Shown: positions 8,348 to 21,721, counted from the first letter of the stretch. The stretch: DNA of 64,000 bases from Paucibacter sp. KCTC 42545 (GCF_001477625.1 NZ_CP013692.1:4340001-4404000); one strand, 5' to 3'. A program made the numbers and translations. The notes: generated from the letters alone by a model not told the origin.

Positions 8348-9256
8348 TCAGCGGTTTTGCTGTGTGCCGCGCAGTTTGTCGATCAGGCCGTTCAGCTCGT
8401 CCAGGGATGCGAACTGAATCGATAGCTCCCCTTGTTCGCCGCGCTTGGTGCGCTTTTTCACCCGCACTTCAACGACTGCGGCGAGCAGGTCCGACAACTC
8501 TTCTTCCAGGCGCAGAACATCACGGCTCTTGTCGCTCTTGACGCGCAGCAGCGGGGTCTGGCGGCCGGCGCCTTGGCGCGAGACCAGCTTTTCGGCTTCG
8601 CGCACGCTGAGTTTTTTGGCGGCGATTTCGGTGGCACAGGTGATCTGGTGCGCACCGTCCAGCGGCAGCAGGGCGCGGGCGTGGCCCATGTCGATGTCGC
8701 CGGCCATCAACATGTTTTGCACCGGCTCCACCAACTGCAGCAGACGCAAGAGATTGCTGGCGGCGCTGCGCGAGCGGCCCACGGCCTGGGCGGCGAGTTC
8801 ATGGGTGAGCCCGAACTCTTCGGTCAGGCGCTTCAGGCCTTGCGCCTCTTCCAGCGGGTTGAGGTCTTCGCGCTGGATGTTCTCGATCAAGGCCATGGCC
8901 GCCGCGGCTTCGTCCGGCACGGCTTTGACCAGCACCGGCACTTCGCGCAGACCGGCCAGCTTGGCGGCGCGGAAGCGGCGCTCACCGGCGATGATCTCGA
9001 AGCGGATCGCACCGTCCGGCGTGATCGGGCGCACCAAGATCGGCTGCATGATGCCTTGCGCCTTGATGCTTTCGGCCAGCTCGTACAGCGAGCCTTCGTC
9101 CATGCGAGTGCGCGGCTGGTATTTACCGGCCTGCATTTGTTCCAGCCTCAGTGTGCTGGGTTCACCATCACGCGTGGTGGCGGGTGTTTCGCTGACTTTG
9201 GGGCCGAGCAAGGCTTCCAGGCCCATGCCAAGGCCTTTGGGTTTTTTTGTGACCAT
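8348..9256 (-). CDS. parB: Chromosome partition protein ParB
   Basis: A 302-residue ParB/Spo0J CTPase and DNA-binding clamp that loads at parS and spreads to mark the origin region for ParA and SMC. The N-terminus (KKPKGLGMGLEALLG) is the usual ParA-contacting peptide. The GERRFRA box of the CTP-binding fold is at about residues 91-97, followed by a helix-turn-helix and a C-terminal dimer domain. Start at 9256 fits the family; the frame is open further upstream but that part overlaps the hydrolase gene. It follows that hydrolase by 16 bases and is not adjacent to parA, which is unusual. Three parS or parS-like sites lie 4-5 kb away. Confidence 0.97.
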   Translation of the reverse strand: MVTKKPKGLGMGLEALLGPKVSETPATTRDGEPSTLRLEQMQAGKYQPRTRMDEGSLYELAESIKAQGIMQPILVRPITPDGAIRFEIIAGERRFRAAKLAGLREVPVLVKAVPDEAAAAMALIENIQREDLNPLEEAQGLKRLTEEFGLTHELAAQAVGRSRSAASNLLRLLQLVEPVQNMLMAGDIDMGHARALLPLDGAHQITCATEIAAKKLSVREAEKLVSRQGAGRQTPLLRVKSDKSRDVLRLEEELSDLLAAVVEVRVKKRTKRGEQGELSIQFASLDELNGLIDKLRGTQQNR

Positions 9257-9272
9257 AGCGGTGGATTGTCTC

Positions 9273-9839
9273 TTACTCGCTGCGCAGGCGCGCCAACAGG
9301 TCTTGCAGCAAGACCTGACCCTCGGGCCAGTCGCCAAGGTTCGAGGCGGTGTTGAGGTGGCCGCGCGGGCCGGCCAGCACCAGTTCGGCACCCCAGTCGG
9401 CCGCCATCTGCGCGGCGCGTTCTGGCGCGCAAAAAGGGTCGTCGCTGCTGACCACGGCAATGCTGGGGAAGGGCAGGCGCGTGCGCCGTATCGGGCGCCA
9501 GTTGTGCAGCTGCGGCGGCATGTCGGCGCGCTCGGTGTCGGGCGGCGCCACCAGCAGGGCGGCGCCCACCAGGGCGCGGTGTTGCGAATGCTCGGCCCAG
9601 CTGGCCACTAACTGGCAACCCAAGCTGTGCGCCACCAGCACGGCTGGGGTTTGCTGCAGGCGGGCGTCGTTCAGCAGCACTTCGTCCAGGCGCGCCATCC
9701 AGTCGCCGCGGCGCGGCCAGTCCCAGTCGCTTTGCTCGACGCGGATGTGCCCTTCAAGCTCGCGTTCCCAGCGGCTTTGCCAGTGCGCGGGGTCGGAGTT
9801 GAGCCAGCCGGGAAGGAGGTAAACAGGCGTGGGTTTCAT
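9273..9839 (-). CDS. RBBP9/YdeN family serine hydrolase
   Basis: A 188-residue small alpha/beta hydrolase of the RBBP9/YdeN family. It opens with VYLLPGWLNSDPAHW, has the nucleophile elbow AHSLG, an acid in SSDDPF and a histidine in GPRGHLN. No signal peptide is present, so it should be cytoplasmic. Natural substrates of the family are poorly known. It lies 16 bases upstream of parB on the same strand and probably shares its transcript; it is divergent from argC with about 60 bases between the start codons. Confidence 0.88.
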   Translation of the reverse strand: MKPTPVYLLPGWLNSDPAHWQSRWERELEGHIRVEQSDWDWPRRGDWMARLDEVLLNDARLQQTPAVLVAHSLGCQLVASWAEHSQHRALVGAALLVAPPDTERADMPPQLHNWRPIRRTRLPFPSIAVVSSDDPFCAPERAAQMAADWGAELVLAGPRGHLNTASNLGDWPEGQVLLQDLLARLRSE

Positions 9840-9899
9840 GGCTAGGCTTTATGCTTCGGGTTGGATTCAATTGGCGCCGATTGTGCGGGAGAAGTAGCA

Positions 9900-10841
9900 A
9901 TGACTTTCAAGGTGTTTGTGGACGGGCAAGAGGGCACGACGGGCCTGCGTATCAACGAGTATTTGGCGGCCCGCAGCGATGTGGAAGTGCTGCGCATTGA
10001 CGCGGACAAGCGCAAGGACGCGGCCGAGCGCGCGCGCCTCTTGAACGCTTCGGATGTGTCGTTCCTGTGCCTGCCCGACGCGGCTTCACGTGAAGCCGCC
10101 GCCATGATCACCAACCCCAACACCTGCTTGATTGACGCCAGCACCGCGCATCGCACGGTGGCGGGCTGGGCTTTTGGTCTGCCCGAGTTGGCGGCCGGTC
10201 AGCGCGACAAGATTCGCCAGGCCAAGCGCATTGCCAACCCTGGCTGCCATGCCAGCGCCTTCATCTTGGCCTTGCGCCCGCTGGTGGATGCTGGTTTGCT
10301 GAGCGCTGACGCTCTGGTGTCGGCCACCTCCATCACCGGCTACTCGGGCGGCGGCAAGTCCATGATTGCCGAGTACGAGGCAGGCGGCAATGCCAAGCTG
10401 CAGTCGCCGCGCCCCTACGCCCTGGGCCTGGCGCACAAGCATTTGCCCGAGATGATGGCGCACACGGGCCTGCGCACGGCGCCGGTGTTCATGCCCATCG
10501 TCGGCAACTTCTACAAGGGCCTAGCCGTGACCGTGCCCCTGCATTTGAGCCAGCTGCGTGCTGGCACCACGCACGAGCAGGTGCGCGAGGCCTTGGCCGC
10601 ACATTACGAAGGCGAGCGTTTCATCCGCGTGCTGCCGCTGCGCGATGCAGACACCCTGGCCGAAGGTTTCTTCGATGTGCAGGCCTGCAATGACACCAAC
10701 CGGGTTGATCTGTGCGTGTTCGGCAGCGACACGCAAATCCTGGTGATGGCTCGCCTGGACAATCTGGGCAAGGGCGCCAGCGGCGCTGCCGTGCAGGCCA
10801 TGAATGTGCACCTGGGCTTGGACGAAGGCCTGGGTCTTTGA
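9900..10841 (+). CDS. argC: N-acetyl-gamma-glutamyl-phosphate reductase (ArgC, short form)
   Basis: A 313-residue ArgC of the short type 2 class. It reduces N-acetyl-glutamyl phosphate to the semialdehyde in arginine synthesis using NADPH. The N-terminal Rossmann domain starts [14 protein letters not shown] and the catalytic cysteine lies in [12 protein letters not shown] chose the ATG at 9900; the frame is open for 13 more codons without a better start. Its TGA overlaps the next start (TGATG), so it is coupled to the acetyltransferase behind it. No other arg genes are in the window, and the pair sits inside what is usually a compact parA-parB locus. Confidence 0.95.
   Translation: MTFKVFVDGQEGTTGLRINEYLAARSDVEVLRIDADKRKDAAERARLLNASDVSFLCLPDAASREAAAMITNPNTCLIDASTAHRTVAGWAFGLPELAAGQRDKIRQAKRIANPGCHASAFILALRPLVDAGLLSADALVSATSITGYSGGGKSMIAEYEAGGNAKLQSPRPYALGLAHKHLPEMMAHTGLRTAPVFMPIVGNFYKGLAVTVPLHLSQLRAGTTHEQVREALAAHYEGERFIRVLPLRDADTLAEGFFDVQACNDTNRVDLCVFGSDTQILVMARLDNLGKGASGAAVQAMNVHLGLDEGLGL
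10082..10097. promoter_or_regulatory. Degenerate parS-like palindrome inside argC
   Basis: GGCTTCACGTGAAGCC keeps the central TTCACGTGAA of parS but differs from TGTTTCACGTGAAACA at four outer positions. It is still a perfect palindrome. It may be chance, since it encodes A-S-R-E-A in ArgC, or a weak ParB site between parB and parA. Confidence 0.25.
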
Positions 10842-11278
10842 TGATGATGAGCGAGCGGGCCTGGCTGCGTGACGCAGCGGTGCCCGACGCGGATCGGGCG
10901 GCCATCCGCGACGCCGTGATCCTGCATGGCCGCCAGCAAGCCCAGGGCAGCGATGAGCAAGACATCGCCTGCGCCCTTTACGAGGGTGGCGTCTTGCTGG
11001 CCGGTGCCTACGGCCGCACCGAATTTCAGCGCCTTTATGTGAGCTATCTGTGGGTGCGCCCCGATTCGCGCGGCCAGGGCCTGGGCAGCGAGCTATTGCG
11101 CCAGATCGAGGCTCAGGCCTTGAAGCGGGGCTGTGTCGACGCGCTGATCGAAACTCTGCTGGACGATGTGGCCGAGCTGTACGAGCGCAGGGGCTATGCC
11201 TGCATCGCTCATCTGCATGATTTTGTGCCGGGCTTCACCCGCCATACCTTGCTGAAGTGCTGGGCGCCGCGCGCTTGA
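10841..11278 (+). CDS. GNAT family N-acetyltransferase
   Basis: A protein of about 145 residues with the GNAT acetyl-CoA fold: LYVSYLWVRPDSRGQGLGSELL carries the RGQGLGS pyrophosphate-binding loop (R/QxxGxG/A). It starts at one of three consecutive ATGs overlapping the argC stop, so it is coupled to argC. The substrate is unknown. Because argC precedes it, a role in arginine-related acetylation is possible, but nothing in the sequence shows this. Confidence 0.85.
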   Translation: MMMSERAWLRDAAVPDADRAAIRDAVILHGRQQAQGSDEQDIACALYEGGVLLAGAYGRTEFQRLYVSYLWVRPDSRGQGLGSELLRQIEAQALKRGCVDALIETLLDDVAELYERRGYACIAHLHDFVPGFTRHTLLKCWAPRA

Positions 11279-11304
11279 AGGGGTGAGCTGCTGAGCTTGC
11301 CGGC

Positions 11305-12078
11305 TCAGTCGACCACGCCATGCGGGCTGCGGTAGTGGTAGCGGTAAGCGAACTCAAAACCGAGTCCGGCGTAGAGGCGCTGGGCCACCGGGTTGTCTGA
11401 GCCGACTTGCAGATAGGCTTCCCGCGCACCCTGGCTTTGGGCTTGCGCCAGCAGGGCAGCGCAGAGCGTTTGGCCATGACCCTTGCCACGGTATTCCTCT
11501 GGCGTGAAAACGTCGTAAATCCCCGTTATTTGCCCTTCCTGCGCCAGTTGGCCGCAGGCCAGCAATTGGCCGGCTGCACTTTGCAGCACAAAGCCTTGAT
11601 AGGGCACGCTGGAGGCCGCCATGCGTTCGGCATGGGCGGCAATGGCGCGCACTGAGGAGCCGCGCAGGGCGCCGACGATCTCGGCATAGCGGCTGTTCTC
11701 AACGGCGAGCAAGACCTGACCCTGGGGCAGGGCCGGCGGGCTGGCAAAGGCCTGCAGATCGGCCAACACCATCACATCGGCCGCGTCAAAAGCGGGCCAG
11801 CCTTTGGCGGCCAGTTGTGCGTCCAAATCGGCCGGTTGGCTGAATGGGGTGAGGCGCACGATCAGGGGCAGGCCGGCTTTATCAAAGCTGCTTTGGCAGC
11901 GGGCCAGCAAATCGTCCAGCGGCAACTGGCCGGCGGCCAGGGCATTGATGCAGCGGGAGCGCTTGGCCTTGCCGGGGGAGAGGCGGATCAGCCAGCCTTC
12001 GACCTCACCTTGTTGCGGGGGCGCGCTGGCGTTCAGGCCAGCGGCTTCGGCGCGGTGGGCGAGGGCCTGGTCCACCAT
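11305..12078 (-). CDS. GNAT family N-acetyltransferase
   Basis: A 257-residue protein with a GNAT domain in its C-terminal half: the acetyl-CoA loop is YRGKGHGQTLC, followed by NPVAQRLYAGLGFEF. The N-terminal half resembles a degenerate second GNAT fold, which is common in this group. Its ATG directly follows the parA stop (TGA then ATG, no gap), so it is translated with parA. That position next to parA recurs in related genomes as far as I recall, but a link to chromosome partition has not been shown. It is convergent with the argC-linked acetyltransferase, 26 bases apart. Confidence 0.85.
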   Translation of the reverse strand: MVDQALAHRAEAAGLNASAPPQQGEVEGWLIRLSPGKAKRSRCINALAAGQLPLDDLLARCQSSFDKAGLPLIVRLTPFSQPADLDAQLAAKGWPAFDAADVMVLADLQAFASPPALPQGQVLLAVENSRYAEIVGALRGSSVRAIAAHAERMAASSVPYQGFVLQSAAGQLLACGQLAQEGQITGIYDVFTPEEYRGKGHGQTLCAALLAQAQSQGAREAYLQVGSDNPVAQRLYAGLGFEFAYRYHYRSPHGVVD

Positions 12079-12849
12079 TCACATGGTCTCGATGCGGCGC
12101 ACCATCTCGCGCGCGAACTCGACAAAGGCTTGCGCACCCTTGGAGCTGGGGTCGAACACCACGCCGGGCAGGCCGTAGCTGGGCGCCTCGGCCAGACGCA
12201 CATTGCGCGGGATCACGGTGTCGAACACCTTGTCGCCGAAGTGGCCCTTGAGCTGGTCGCTGACCTGGTTCTGCAAGGTGATGCGGGGGTCAAACATGAC
12301 GCGCAACAGGCCGATGATTTGCAGGTCGGCGTTCAGGTTGGCATGCACCTGCTTGATGGTGTTGACCAAGTCGGACAAGCCTTCCAGAGCAAAGTACTCG
12401 CACTGCATGGGCACGATCACGCCGTTGGCGCAGCACAGGCCGTTGAGGGTGAGCATGGACAGCGAGGGCGGGCAGTCGATCAGGATGAAGTCGTAGTCCT
12501 GGTCGGCGGCGGCCAGCGCGGCTTTCAGGCGGCGCTCGCGGCGCTCCAGCGTCACCAACTCCACCTCGGCACCGGCCAGCTCACGGTTGGCGCCTAGCAC
12601 GTGGTAGCCGGCTTTTTCGCTGACTTGCTTGGCCTCGGCCACGGTGGAGGATTCCAGCAGCACGTCGTAGACGCTCAGTTCCATGGCGCGCTTGTCGATG
12701 CCCGAACCCATGGTGGCATTGCCCTGCGGGTCCAGGTCGACCACCAAGACGCGTTGGCCGACCTTGGCCAAGCCGGCGGCCAGATTCACGGTCGTGGTGG
12801 TCTTGCCGACTCCGCCTTTTTGATTGGCAACGCAGAAAATTTTGGCCAT
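12079..12849 (-). CDS. parA: Chromosome partition ATPase ParA
   Basis: A 256-residue ParA/Soj/MinD-type ATPase that moves ParB-parS complexes by forming an ATP-dependent gradient on the nucleoid. The deviant Walker A motif [10 protein letters not shown] is at residues 11-20, Walker A' is in [13 protein letters not shown], and Walker B is in [13 protein letters not shown]. The start at 12849 ([10 protein letters not shown]) is the family start. It lies 93 bases after rsmG on the same strand and is directly coupled to the downstream acetyltransferase gene. It lacks the long N-terminus of plasmid ParA proteins, which fits a chromosomal system. Confidence 0.97.
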   Translation of the reverse strand: MAKIFCVANQKGGVGKTTTTVNLAAGLAKVGQRVLVVDLDPQGNATMGSGIDKRAMELSVYDVLLESSTVAEAKQVSEKAGYHVLGANRELAGAEVELVTLERRERRLKAALAAADQDYDFILIDCPPSLSMLTLNGLCCANGVIVPMQCEYFALEGLSDLVNTIKQVHANLNADLQIIGLLRVMFDPRITLQNQVSDQLKGHFGDKVFDTVIPRNVRLAEAPSYGLPGVVFDPSSKGAQAFVEFAREMVRRIETM

Positions 12850-12942
12850 GGATTCTATTTTTGGGTGGTGCGGAATATTAGCGGCTGTTTGATCGATTGC
12901 TAAAGGCTTGGCTGCTTCGCCGGCCTCTTGCACATCGAAAAG

Positions 12943-13623
12943 TCAGGCTTTGGGGCGAATCCAGATCAGGCAGCGCTGGGCGTCCAGGCCTGGGACCTGC
13001 AGTTGTTCCACGTGAAACACATCCAGGTCGGCACTCAGTTCGGCCAGTTCCTCGGTCGGGTGCTGGCCCTTCATCGCCAGCCAGATGGCATCGGGCTTGA
13101 GGTGTTGGCGGGTGAGGGTGGTGAAGTCCAAGAGCGAAGCAAAGGCGCGGGAGGTGATCAGGTCAAAGGCCGGTGCCTTCAATTGCTCCACGCGGGAATG
13201 CTCGCCATGCAGATTGGGCAGGCGCAGCTCGGCGGCCACTTGCTTGATGAAGCTGGCCTTCTTGGCCACGGCATCCACACACGTCACGTCGATGCTGGGC
13301 TCGCAAATCGCAACTACCACGCCGGGTAAGCCACCGCCGCTGCCCACATCCATCAGGCGCAAAGGCTGGCCGGCGGCATCGCGGCGCAGCGCCGAATCAT
13401 TGGAATACCGGCGCAGGGCCGGTAAGAGGCTCAGGCTATCCACCAGATGCTGGGTCAGCATGGCCTGGGGGTCGCGCACGGCGGTCAGGTTGTAGACCTT
13501 GTTCCACTTGGCAATCATGTCCAAATAGGCCAGGAGCTGGTCGAGCTGAGACTCGCTGAGATTGAGTTTCAGCGTTTCGGCGGCGGCGGCCAGCGGGGCG
13601 CGCAGGGGATTGGATGTCGTCAT
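12943..13623 (-). CDS. rsmG: 16S rRNA m7G527 methyltransferase RsmG (GidB)
   Basis: A 226-residue RsmG that methylates G527 of 16S rRNA with S-adenosylmethionine. The cofactor loop is LMDVGSGGGLPG, followed by the Asp-containing VTCVDAVAKKASF. Translation from 13623 (MTTSNPLRAP) fits the family; an in-frame extension of 12 codons reaches into mnmG and is less likely. The gene lies seven bases after mnmG in the classical mnmG-rsmG-parA order. A near-perfect parS lies near its 3' end. Confidence 0.96.
   Translation of the reverse strand: MTTSNPLRAPLAAAAETLKLNLSESQLDQLLAYLDMIAKWNKVYNLTAVRDPQAMLTQHLVDSLSLLPALRRYSNDSALRRDAAGQPLRLMDVGSGGGLPGVVVAICEPSIDVTCVDAVAKKASFIKQVAAELRLPNLHGEHSRVEQLKAPAFDLITSRAFASLLDFTTLTRQHLKPDAIWLAMKGQHPTEELAELSADLDVFHVEQLQVPGLDAQRCLIWIRPKA
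13004..13019. promoter_or_regulatory. parS site (one mismatch)
   Basis: TGTTCCACGTGAAACA matches the parS consensus TGTTTCACGTGAAACA at 15 of 16 positions. It lies inside the rsmG coding sequence, near its 3' end. Confidence 0.85.
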
Positions 13624-13630
13624 AAGGATG

Positions 13631-15589
13631 TCAGGCGGCTGTTTCGGTAAAGCCCGCAAAGCGCTTTTTCTTCAGATAGACCAGCAGCAGGGAAATGGTG
13701 GCCGGCGTGACGCCGGAGATGCGCGAGGCCTGACCCAAGGTCTCGGGCTGATGCTTGCCCAGCTTCTGGCGCGCCTCGAAGGAGAGGGCGGTGACCTGGG
13801 AATAGTCCAGCTCAGGCGGCAGGCGCAGGTTCTCGTAGTGCGAGGCGCGGGCCACGTCTTCGGTCTGCTTGTTGATGTAGCCGGCGTATTTGACGGTGGT
13901 TTCGATCTGCTCGATCACCGCGTCGGCCATGGTCTTGCCCAAATCGGCGTTCAGTGTTTCACGTGAAACAGCAGACTCCGGGCGGGCAATTGCGGCCACT
14001 TCAGCCACCGTGTCGTAGACCACGCCGGGACGGCGCAGCAGATCGATCAGGTTGTATTCGCGCTCCAACGCTTTGCCGACCAAGCGCTCCGCATCGGCGG
14101 CGGGCAGGATGCTGGGGTGCACCCAGGTGGACTTCAGCTTCTCTGTTTCACGTGAAACAGCGTCGCGCTTGCGGTTGAAGGACGTCCAGCGGGCATCGTC
14201 CACCAAGCCCAGTTCGCGGCCCATTTCGGTCAGGCGCATATCGGCGTTGTCTTCGCGCAGCTGCAGGCGGAACTCGGCCCGGCTGGTGAACATGCGATAG
14301 GGTTCGGTCACGCCCTTGGTGATCAGGTCGTCCACCAACACGCCCAGATAGGCTTGGTCGCGGCCGGGCAACCAGCTGTCGCGACCTTGCACTTGCAGGG
14401 CTGCGTTGAGGCCGGCGAACAGGCCTTGGGCGGCGGCTTCTTCGTAGCCGGTCGTGCCATTGATTTGCCCGGCGAAGAACAGGCCGCGGATGGCGCGGGT
14501 TTCAAAGGACGACTTCAGCTCACGCGGGTCGAAGTAGTCGTACTCGATGGCATAGCCGGGGCGCAGGATGTGGGCGTTCTCCAGGCCGGGGATGGAACGC
14601 ACGGCGGCCAGCTGAATGTCAAAGGGCAGGGAGGTGGAAATGCCGTTGGGGTAGTACTCGTGGGTGGTCAGGCCCTCGGGCTCCAGAAAAATCTGGTGGC
14701 TGTCCTTGTCGGCAAAGCGGTTCACCTTGTCTTCGATGCTGGGGCAGTAGCGCGGGCCCACGCCTTCGATGACGCCGGTGAACATGGGGCTGCGGTCAAA
14801 GCCAGAGCGGATGATTTCGTGGGTGCGGGCCGAGGTATGGGTGATCCAGCAAGGCACTTGGCGCGGATGCTGATCGGCCGAGCCCATGAAGCTGAACACC
14901 GGCAGCGGGTTCAGGTCGCCGCCTTGCTCTTCGCACTTAGAGAAGTCGATGCTGCGGCCGTCGATGCGCGGCGGTGTGCCGGTCTTCAGGCGGCCTTGCG
15001 GCAGCTTCAATTCCTTCAGCCGTGCCGAGAGGCTGATGGCTGGCGGATCACCGGCGCGGCCGGCTTGGTAGTTTTCCAGGCCAACGTGGATGCGGCCGTC
15101 GAGAAAAGTGCCGGCGGTCAGCACCACCGTGCGGGCACGGAACTGCAAACCCATTTGCGTAACGGCGCCAACGACGCGTTCGCTCACGCCGTCCGACTCC
15201 ACCATCAAATCGTCCACCGCTTGCTGGAACAGCCAGAGATTGGGCTGGTTCTCCAGGCGGTGGCGGATGGCGGCCTTGTACAAGACGCGGTCGGCTTGGG
15301 CGCGGGTGGCGCGCACGGCCGGACCCTTGGAGCCGTTGAGGATGCGGAACTGGATGCCGCTCTCGTCGGTGGCCGCCGCCATCGCGCCGCCCAGGGCGTC
15401 CACCTCTTTGACCAGATGGCCCTTGCCGATGCCACCGATCGAGGGGTTGCAGCTCATCTGCCCCAGGGTCTCGATGTTGTGGGTCAACAGCAGCGTGGCG
15501 CAGCCCATGCGGGCGGCAGCCAGGGCAGCCTCGGTGCCGGCATGTCCGCCGCCGACGACGATGACGTCGAATTCCTTGGGGTAAAGCAT
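13631..15589 (-). CDS. mnmG: tRNA uridine-5-carboxymethylaminomethyl modification enzyme MnmG (GidA)
   Basis: A 652-residue MnmG, the FAD partner of MnmE that installs carboxymethylaminomethyl groups on U34 of certain tRNAs. The N-terminal dinucleotide fold is [19 protein letters not shown], and [13 protein letters not shown] follows as in all family members. The C-terminal helical domain is complete and ends near [13 protein letters not shown]. Two perfect parS sites lie inside the gene. It heads the mnmG-rsmG-parA-GNAT run and has a DnaA box about 150 bases upstream. Length is normal for the family. Confidence 0.97.
   Translation of the reverse strand: MLYPKEFDVIVVGGGHAGTEAALAAARMGCATLLLTHNIETLGQMSCNPSIGGIGKGHLVKEVDALGGAMAAATDESGIQFRILNGSKGPAVRATRAQADRVLYKAAIRHRLENQPNLWLFQQAVDDLMVESDGVSERVVGAVTQMGLQFRARTVVLTAGTFLDGRIHVGLENYQAGRAGDPPAISLSARLKELKLPQGRLKTGTPPRIDGRSIDFSKCEEQGGDLNPLPVFSFMGSADQHPRQVPCWITHTSARTHEIIRSGFDRSPMFTGVIEGVGPRYCPSIEDKVNRFADKDSHQIFLEPEGLTTHEYYPNGISTSLPFDIQLAAVRSIPGLENAHILRPGYAIEYDYFDPRELKSSFETRAIRGLFFAGQINGTTGYEEAAAQGLFAGLNAALQVQGRDSWLPGRDQAYLGVLVDDLITKGVTEPYRMFTSRAEFRLQLREDNADMRLTEMGRELGLVDDARWTSFNRKRDAVSRETEKLKSTWVHPSILPAADAERLVGKALEREYNLIDLLRRPGVVYDTVAEVAAIARPESAVSRETLNADLGKTMADAVIEQIETTVKYAGYINKQTEDVARASHYENLRLPPELDYSQVTALSFEARQKLGKHQPETLGQASRISGVTPATISLLLVYLKKKRFAGFTETAA
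13955..13970. promoter_or_regulatory. parS site (perfect)
   Basis: TGTTTCACGTGAAACA, an exact match to the bacterial parS consensus, inside mnmG. Confidence 0.95.
14144..14159. promoter_or_regulatory. parS site (perfect)
   Basis: A second exact TGTTTCACGTGAAACA inside mnmG, 189 bases from the first. Clustered sites are typical of the ParB loading zone near the origin. Confidence 0.95.
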
Positions 15590-15736
15590 GGGAGTGGTGT
15601 GTGCAGCTTCGGTTGAGGCCCAGATGCGATGATCCCAGTGATGTGCTCGGTGGCGGATGGCGTTTTGCCAGATACCAGGCCGAATCAGCGGCGCAAGAAA
15701 TGCTGCGCGGGCAAACCCCGAATTTTACGGGGAGGG

Positions 15737-15745
15737 TGTGGATAA
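15737..15745 (-). promoter_or_regulatory. DnaA box upstream of mnmG
   Basis: TGTGGATAA, the reverse complement of the consensus DnaA box TTATCCACA, lies about 150 bases before the mnmG start in the divergent intergenic region. It is a single perfect site and not an origin by itself. It could let DnaA control mnmG transcription, as in other bacteria. Confidence 0.6.
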
Positions 15746-15803
15746 GTCACCGTCTGCAGGCCGGGCCGCACGGGCATTTCGGGCTTGCGTCGACAATATC
15801 GCC

Positions 15804-16121
15804 ATGAAATGTCGAGAACACTGCGCCGCTTGCTGCATCGCCCCGTCGATCAGCTCCCCCATCCCGGGCATGCCGGTGATAGCTGGGGTGTCCAAACCCG
15901 CCGGCGTGCGCTGCATTCAGCTGGACGAACAAGACCGCTGCAAGATCTTCGGTCAGCCCGAGCGGCCCGCCGTCTGCGGCTCTTTGCAGCCGGAGGAATT
16001 GATGTGCGGTGAAAACCGCGAACAAGCGATGCGCTGGCTGGGCTGGATGGAGCAGCAAACGGCACCCGCCACCTTGCCGCTGCCCGACAGCCCAAACGCC
16101 AATACCAAAATCAAGCGCTGA
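15804..16121 (+). CDS. YkgJ family cysteine-cluster protein
   Basis: A 105-residue protein of the YkgJ/FliB-like zinc- or iron-binding family. The N-terminus [11 protein letters not shown] holds the conserved cysteine cluster, with further cysteines in [20 protein letters not shown] and MCGE. I chose the ATG at 15804 because the family begins at the CxxxCxxCC cluster and the longer frame upstream is not protein-like. Its biochemical role is not established. It is divergent from mnmG, and its end overlaps the end of the convergent DUF2061 gene by 11 bases. Confidence 0.85.
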   Translation: MKCREHCAACCIAPSISSPIPGMPVIAGVSKPAGVRCIQLDEQDRCKIFGQPERPAVCGSLQPEELMCGENREQAMRWLGWMEQQTAPATLPLPDSPNANTKIKR

Positions 16122-16353
16122 TCGGCGCTGCTGGTGCCGCCGGCGCCGCTGGGCTGCGGCGGCTCATGGCCAGGCGCAGGGCGCGCAGGCGAGGGTGCTC
16201 CCAGTACTTGTCGAAAAAGTGGTGCATCACGGTGTTCACCAAGGGCTCGATAAAAGTCACCGCTCCAGCCACCGCCACATTGCCCGTCAGAGCGAAAGTG
16301 ACGCCGAAAGAGGTGCCGAGGTGCAGCACACCAAAGGTCGCGGTTTTGGCCAT
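16111..16353 (-). CDS. DUF2061 membrane protein
   Basis: An 80-residue protein matching the DUF2061 family: [20 protein letters not shown], a second hydrophobic segment, then [19 protein letters not shown]. Two membrane helices are predicted by eye, with an Ala/Pro-rich tail. Function is unknown. It is a single gene in its own unit. Confidence 0.8.
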   Translation of the reverse strand: MAKTATFGVLHLGTSFGVTFALTGNVAVAGAVTFIEPLVNTVMHHFFDKYWEHPRLRALRLAMSRRSPAAPAAPAAPISA

Positions 16354-16531
16354 GGTGAAAACTCCTGACGCTATTGCATTTGATCTATGAATAGCTAAAT
16401 GCTAATGGCCGAGAAGCGCTGCGTCCATTTGACTGTGCTGATGGCGGCGATAGCCGCCTCGCGATTGCTGATCAGCGGGCTGGCCGTGCCTGGCCGCGCA
16501 GGCAGCGAGCGCATGCTTGGCCCGTGTCCGT

Positions 16532-17722
16532 TCAAGCCCTCGACGTGCCGGCTGGGGTGGTGGCGCTGGCAATTTCGATCTGCCGCGCCTTCTCGGCCAT
16601 ATCGTCATCACTGTCTTGATAACGGGCGGCAATGGCGACGAAGGTGGACTCGATGGCCTCGAAGGCATCCACCAGCAGCGGGTCGAAATGCGTGCCGCGG
16701 CCTTCGCGGATGATGGCCGCCGCTTTCTCGTGCGTCATCGGCGCCTTGTAGACCCGGCGGCTGATCAAGGCGTCATACACATCGGCCAGCGCCATCAGGC
16801 GGGCCGAGAGCGGAATGGCCTCGCCGCTCAGGCCTTCGGGGTAGCCGCTGCCGTCCCATTTCTCTTGGTGGGCGTAGGCGATGTCTTTGGCATGGGCCAA
16901 AAAGGGCACGCTCATGCCCAGCTCTTGTTCGGCGCGGATGATGGCGTCGCGGCCCAGCCGGGGGTGGGACTTCATGATCTCGAACTCATGCGGTTCGTAG
17001 CGGCCGGGCTTGAGCAGGATGCGATCGGGGATGCCGACCTTGCCGATGTCATGCAGCGGGGCGGACTTGAACAGCATGTCAATGGTGTGATCGTCCAGCT
17101 GCGCCGCATAGGGCGAGTCTTTTTGCAGCTGCAGGGCCAGTGCCTTGATGTAGTGCTGGGTGCGGCGGATGTGGTTGCCGGTTTCGTTGTCGCGGGTCTC
17201 GGCCAGCGAGGCCATGGCCATGATGGTGACGTCTTGGATCGCGGCCACCTCGCGGGTGCGCCGTTGCACCTCGCTTTCCAGATAGGCATTCTGGTCGCGC
17301 AGAAAGTCGGCGCTGGCTTTCAGCGCGAGCTGGGTGTGCACGCGAGCCAGCACGATGGGCGGGCTAATCGGTTTGGTGATGTAGTCCACCGCGCCCAGAT
17401 CGAGGCCGCGCTTCTCGTCCTCGATCTCGTTCTTGGCCGTCAGGAAGATCACCGGGATATGGCGCGTCTGTGGCGCCGCCTTGAGCTGGGTGCAGACCTC
17501 GTAGCCGTCCAGCCCCGGCATCATGATGTCCAGCAAGATCAGGTCGGGCGGGCTGGCGCTGGCGGCGATCTTCAGCGCCTTCTCGCCGCTATTGGCGACC
17601 TTGACCTTGTAGAGGTCTTTCAGCAGCTCACTCATCAAGCTGAGGTTGTCGGGCGTGTCATCGACTACCAGGACGGTGGCCTTGTGCTCGGCTTGCAAGT
17701 TGTCCATCTGCTTTTTCTCCAT
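16532..17722 (-). CDS. Response regulator with HD-GYP phosphodiesterase domain
   Basis: A 396-residue regulator with a REC domain (about residues 15-130, phosphoacceptor Asp65 in LLDIMMPG), a coiled-coil linker and an HD-GYP domain. The metal and catalytic motifs are present: HD at 224-225 in PLHDIGK, a later His in AHQEKWDGSG and GYP at 293-295. The HD-GYP fold hydrolyses cyclic di-GMP to GMP or pGpG, so phosphorylation should control c-di-GMP breakdown. Its ATG immediately follows the stop of the hybrid kinase (TGA then ATG), so the kinase is the obvious phosphodonor. The C-terminal tail is Ala/Ser/Thr-rich. Confidence 0.92.
   Translation of the reverse strand: MEKKQMDNLQAEHKATVLVVDDTPDNLSLMSELLKDLYKVKVANSGEKALKIAASASPPDLILLDIMMPGLDGYEVCTQLKAAPQTRHIPVIFLTAKNEIEDEKRGLDLGAVDYITKPISPPIVLARVHTQLALKASADFLRDQNAYLESEVQRRTREVAAIQDVTIMAMASLAETRDNETGNHIRRTQHYIKALALQLQKDSPYAAQLDDHTIDMLFKSAPLHDIGKVGIPDRILLKPGRYEPHEFEIMKSHPRLGRDAIIRAEQELGMSVPFLAHAKDIAYAHQEKWDGSGYPEGLSGEAIPLSARLMALADVYDALISRRVYKAPMTHEKAAAIIREGRGTHFDPLLVDAFEAIESTFVAIAARYQDSDDDMAEKARQIEIASATTPAGTSRA

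Positions 17723-21721
<3,999 letters not shown>

Noticed and set aside
14354..15616. A 420-codon frame antisense to mnmG
   Set aside because: It lies inside mnmG, has no recognisable domain and runs through the conserved mnmG motifs on the other strand.
15590..15803. The replication origin itself in the mnmG upstream gap
   Set aside because: Only one DnaA box is found and no AT-rich unwinding stretch or box cluster. dnaA and rpmH are not here.
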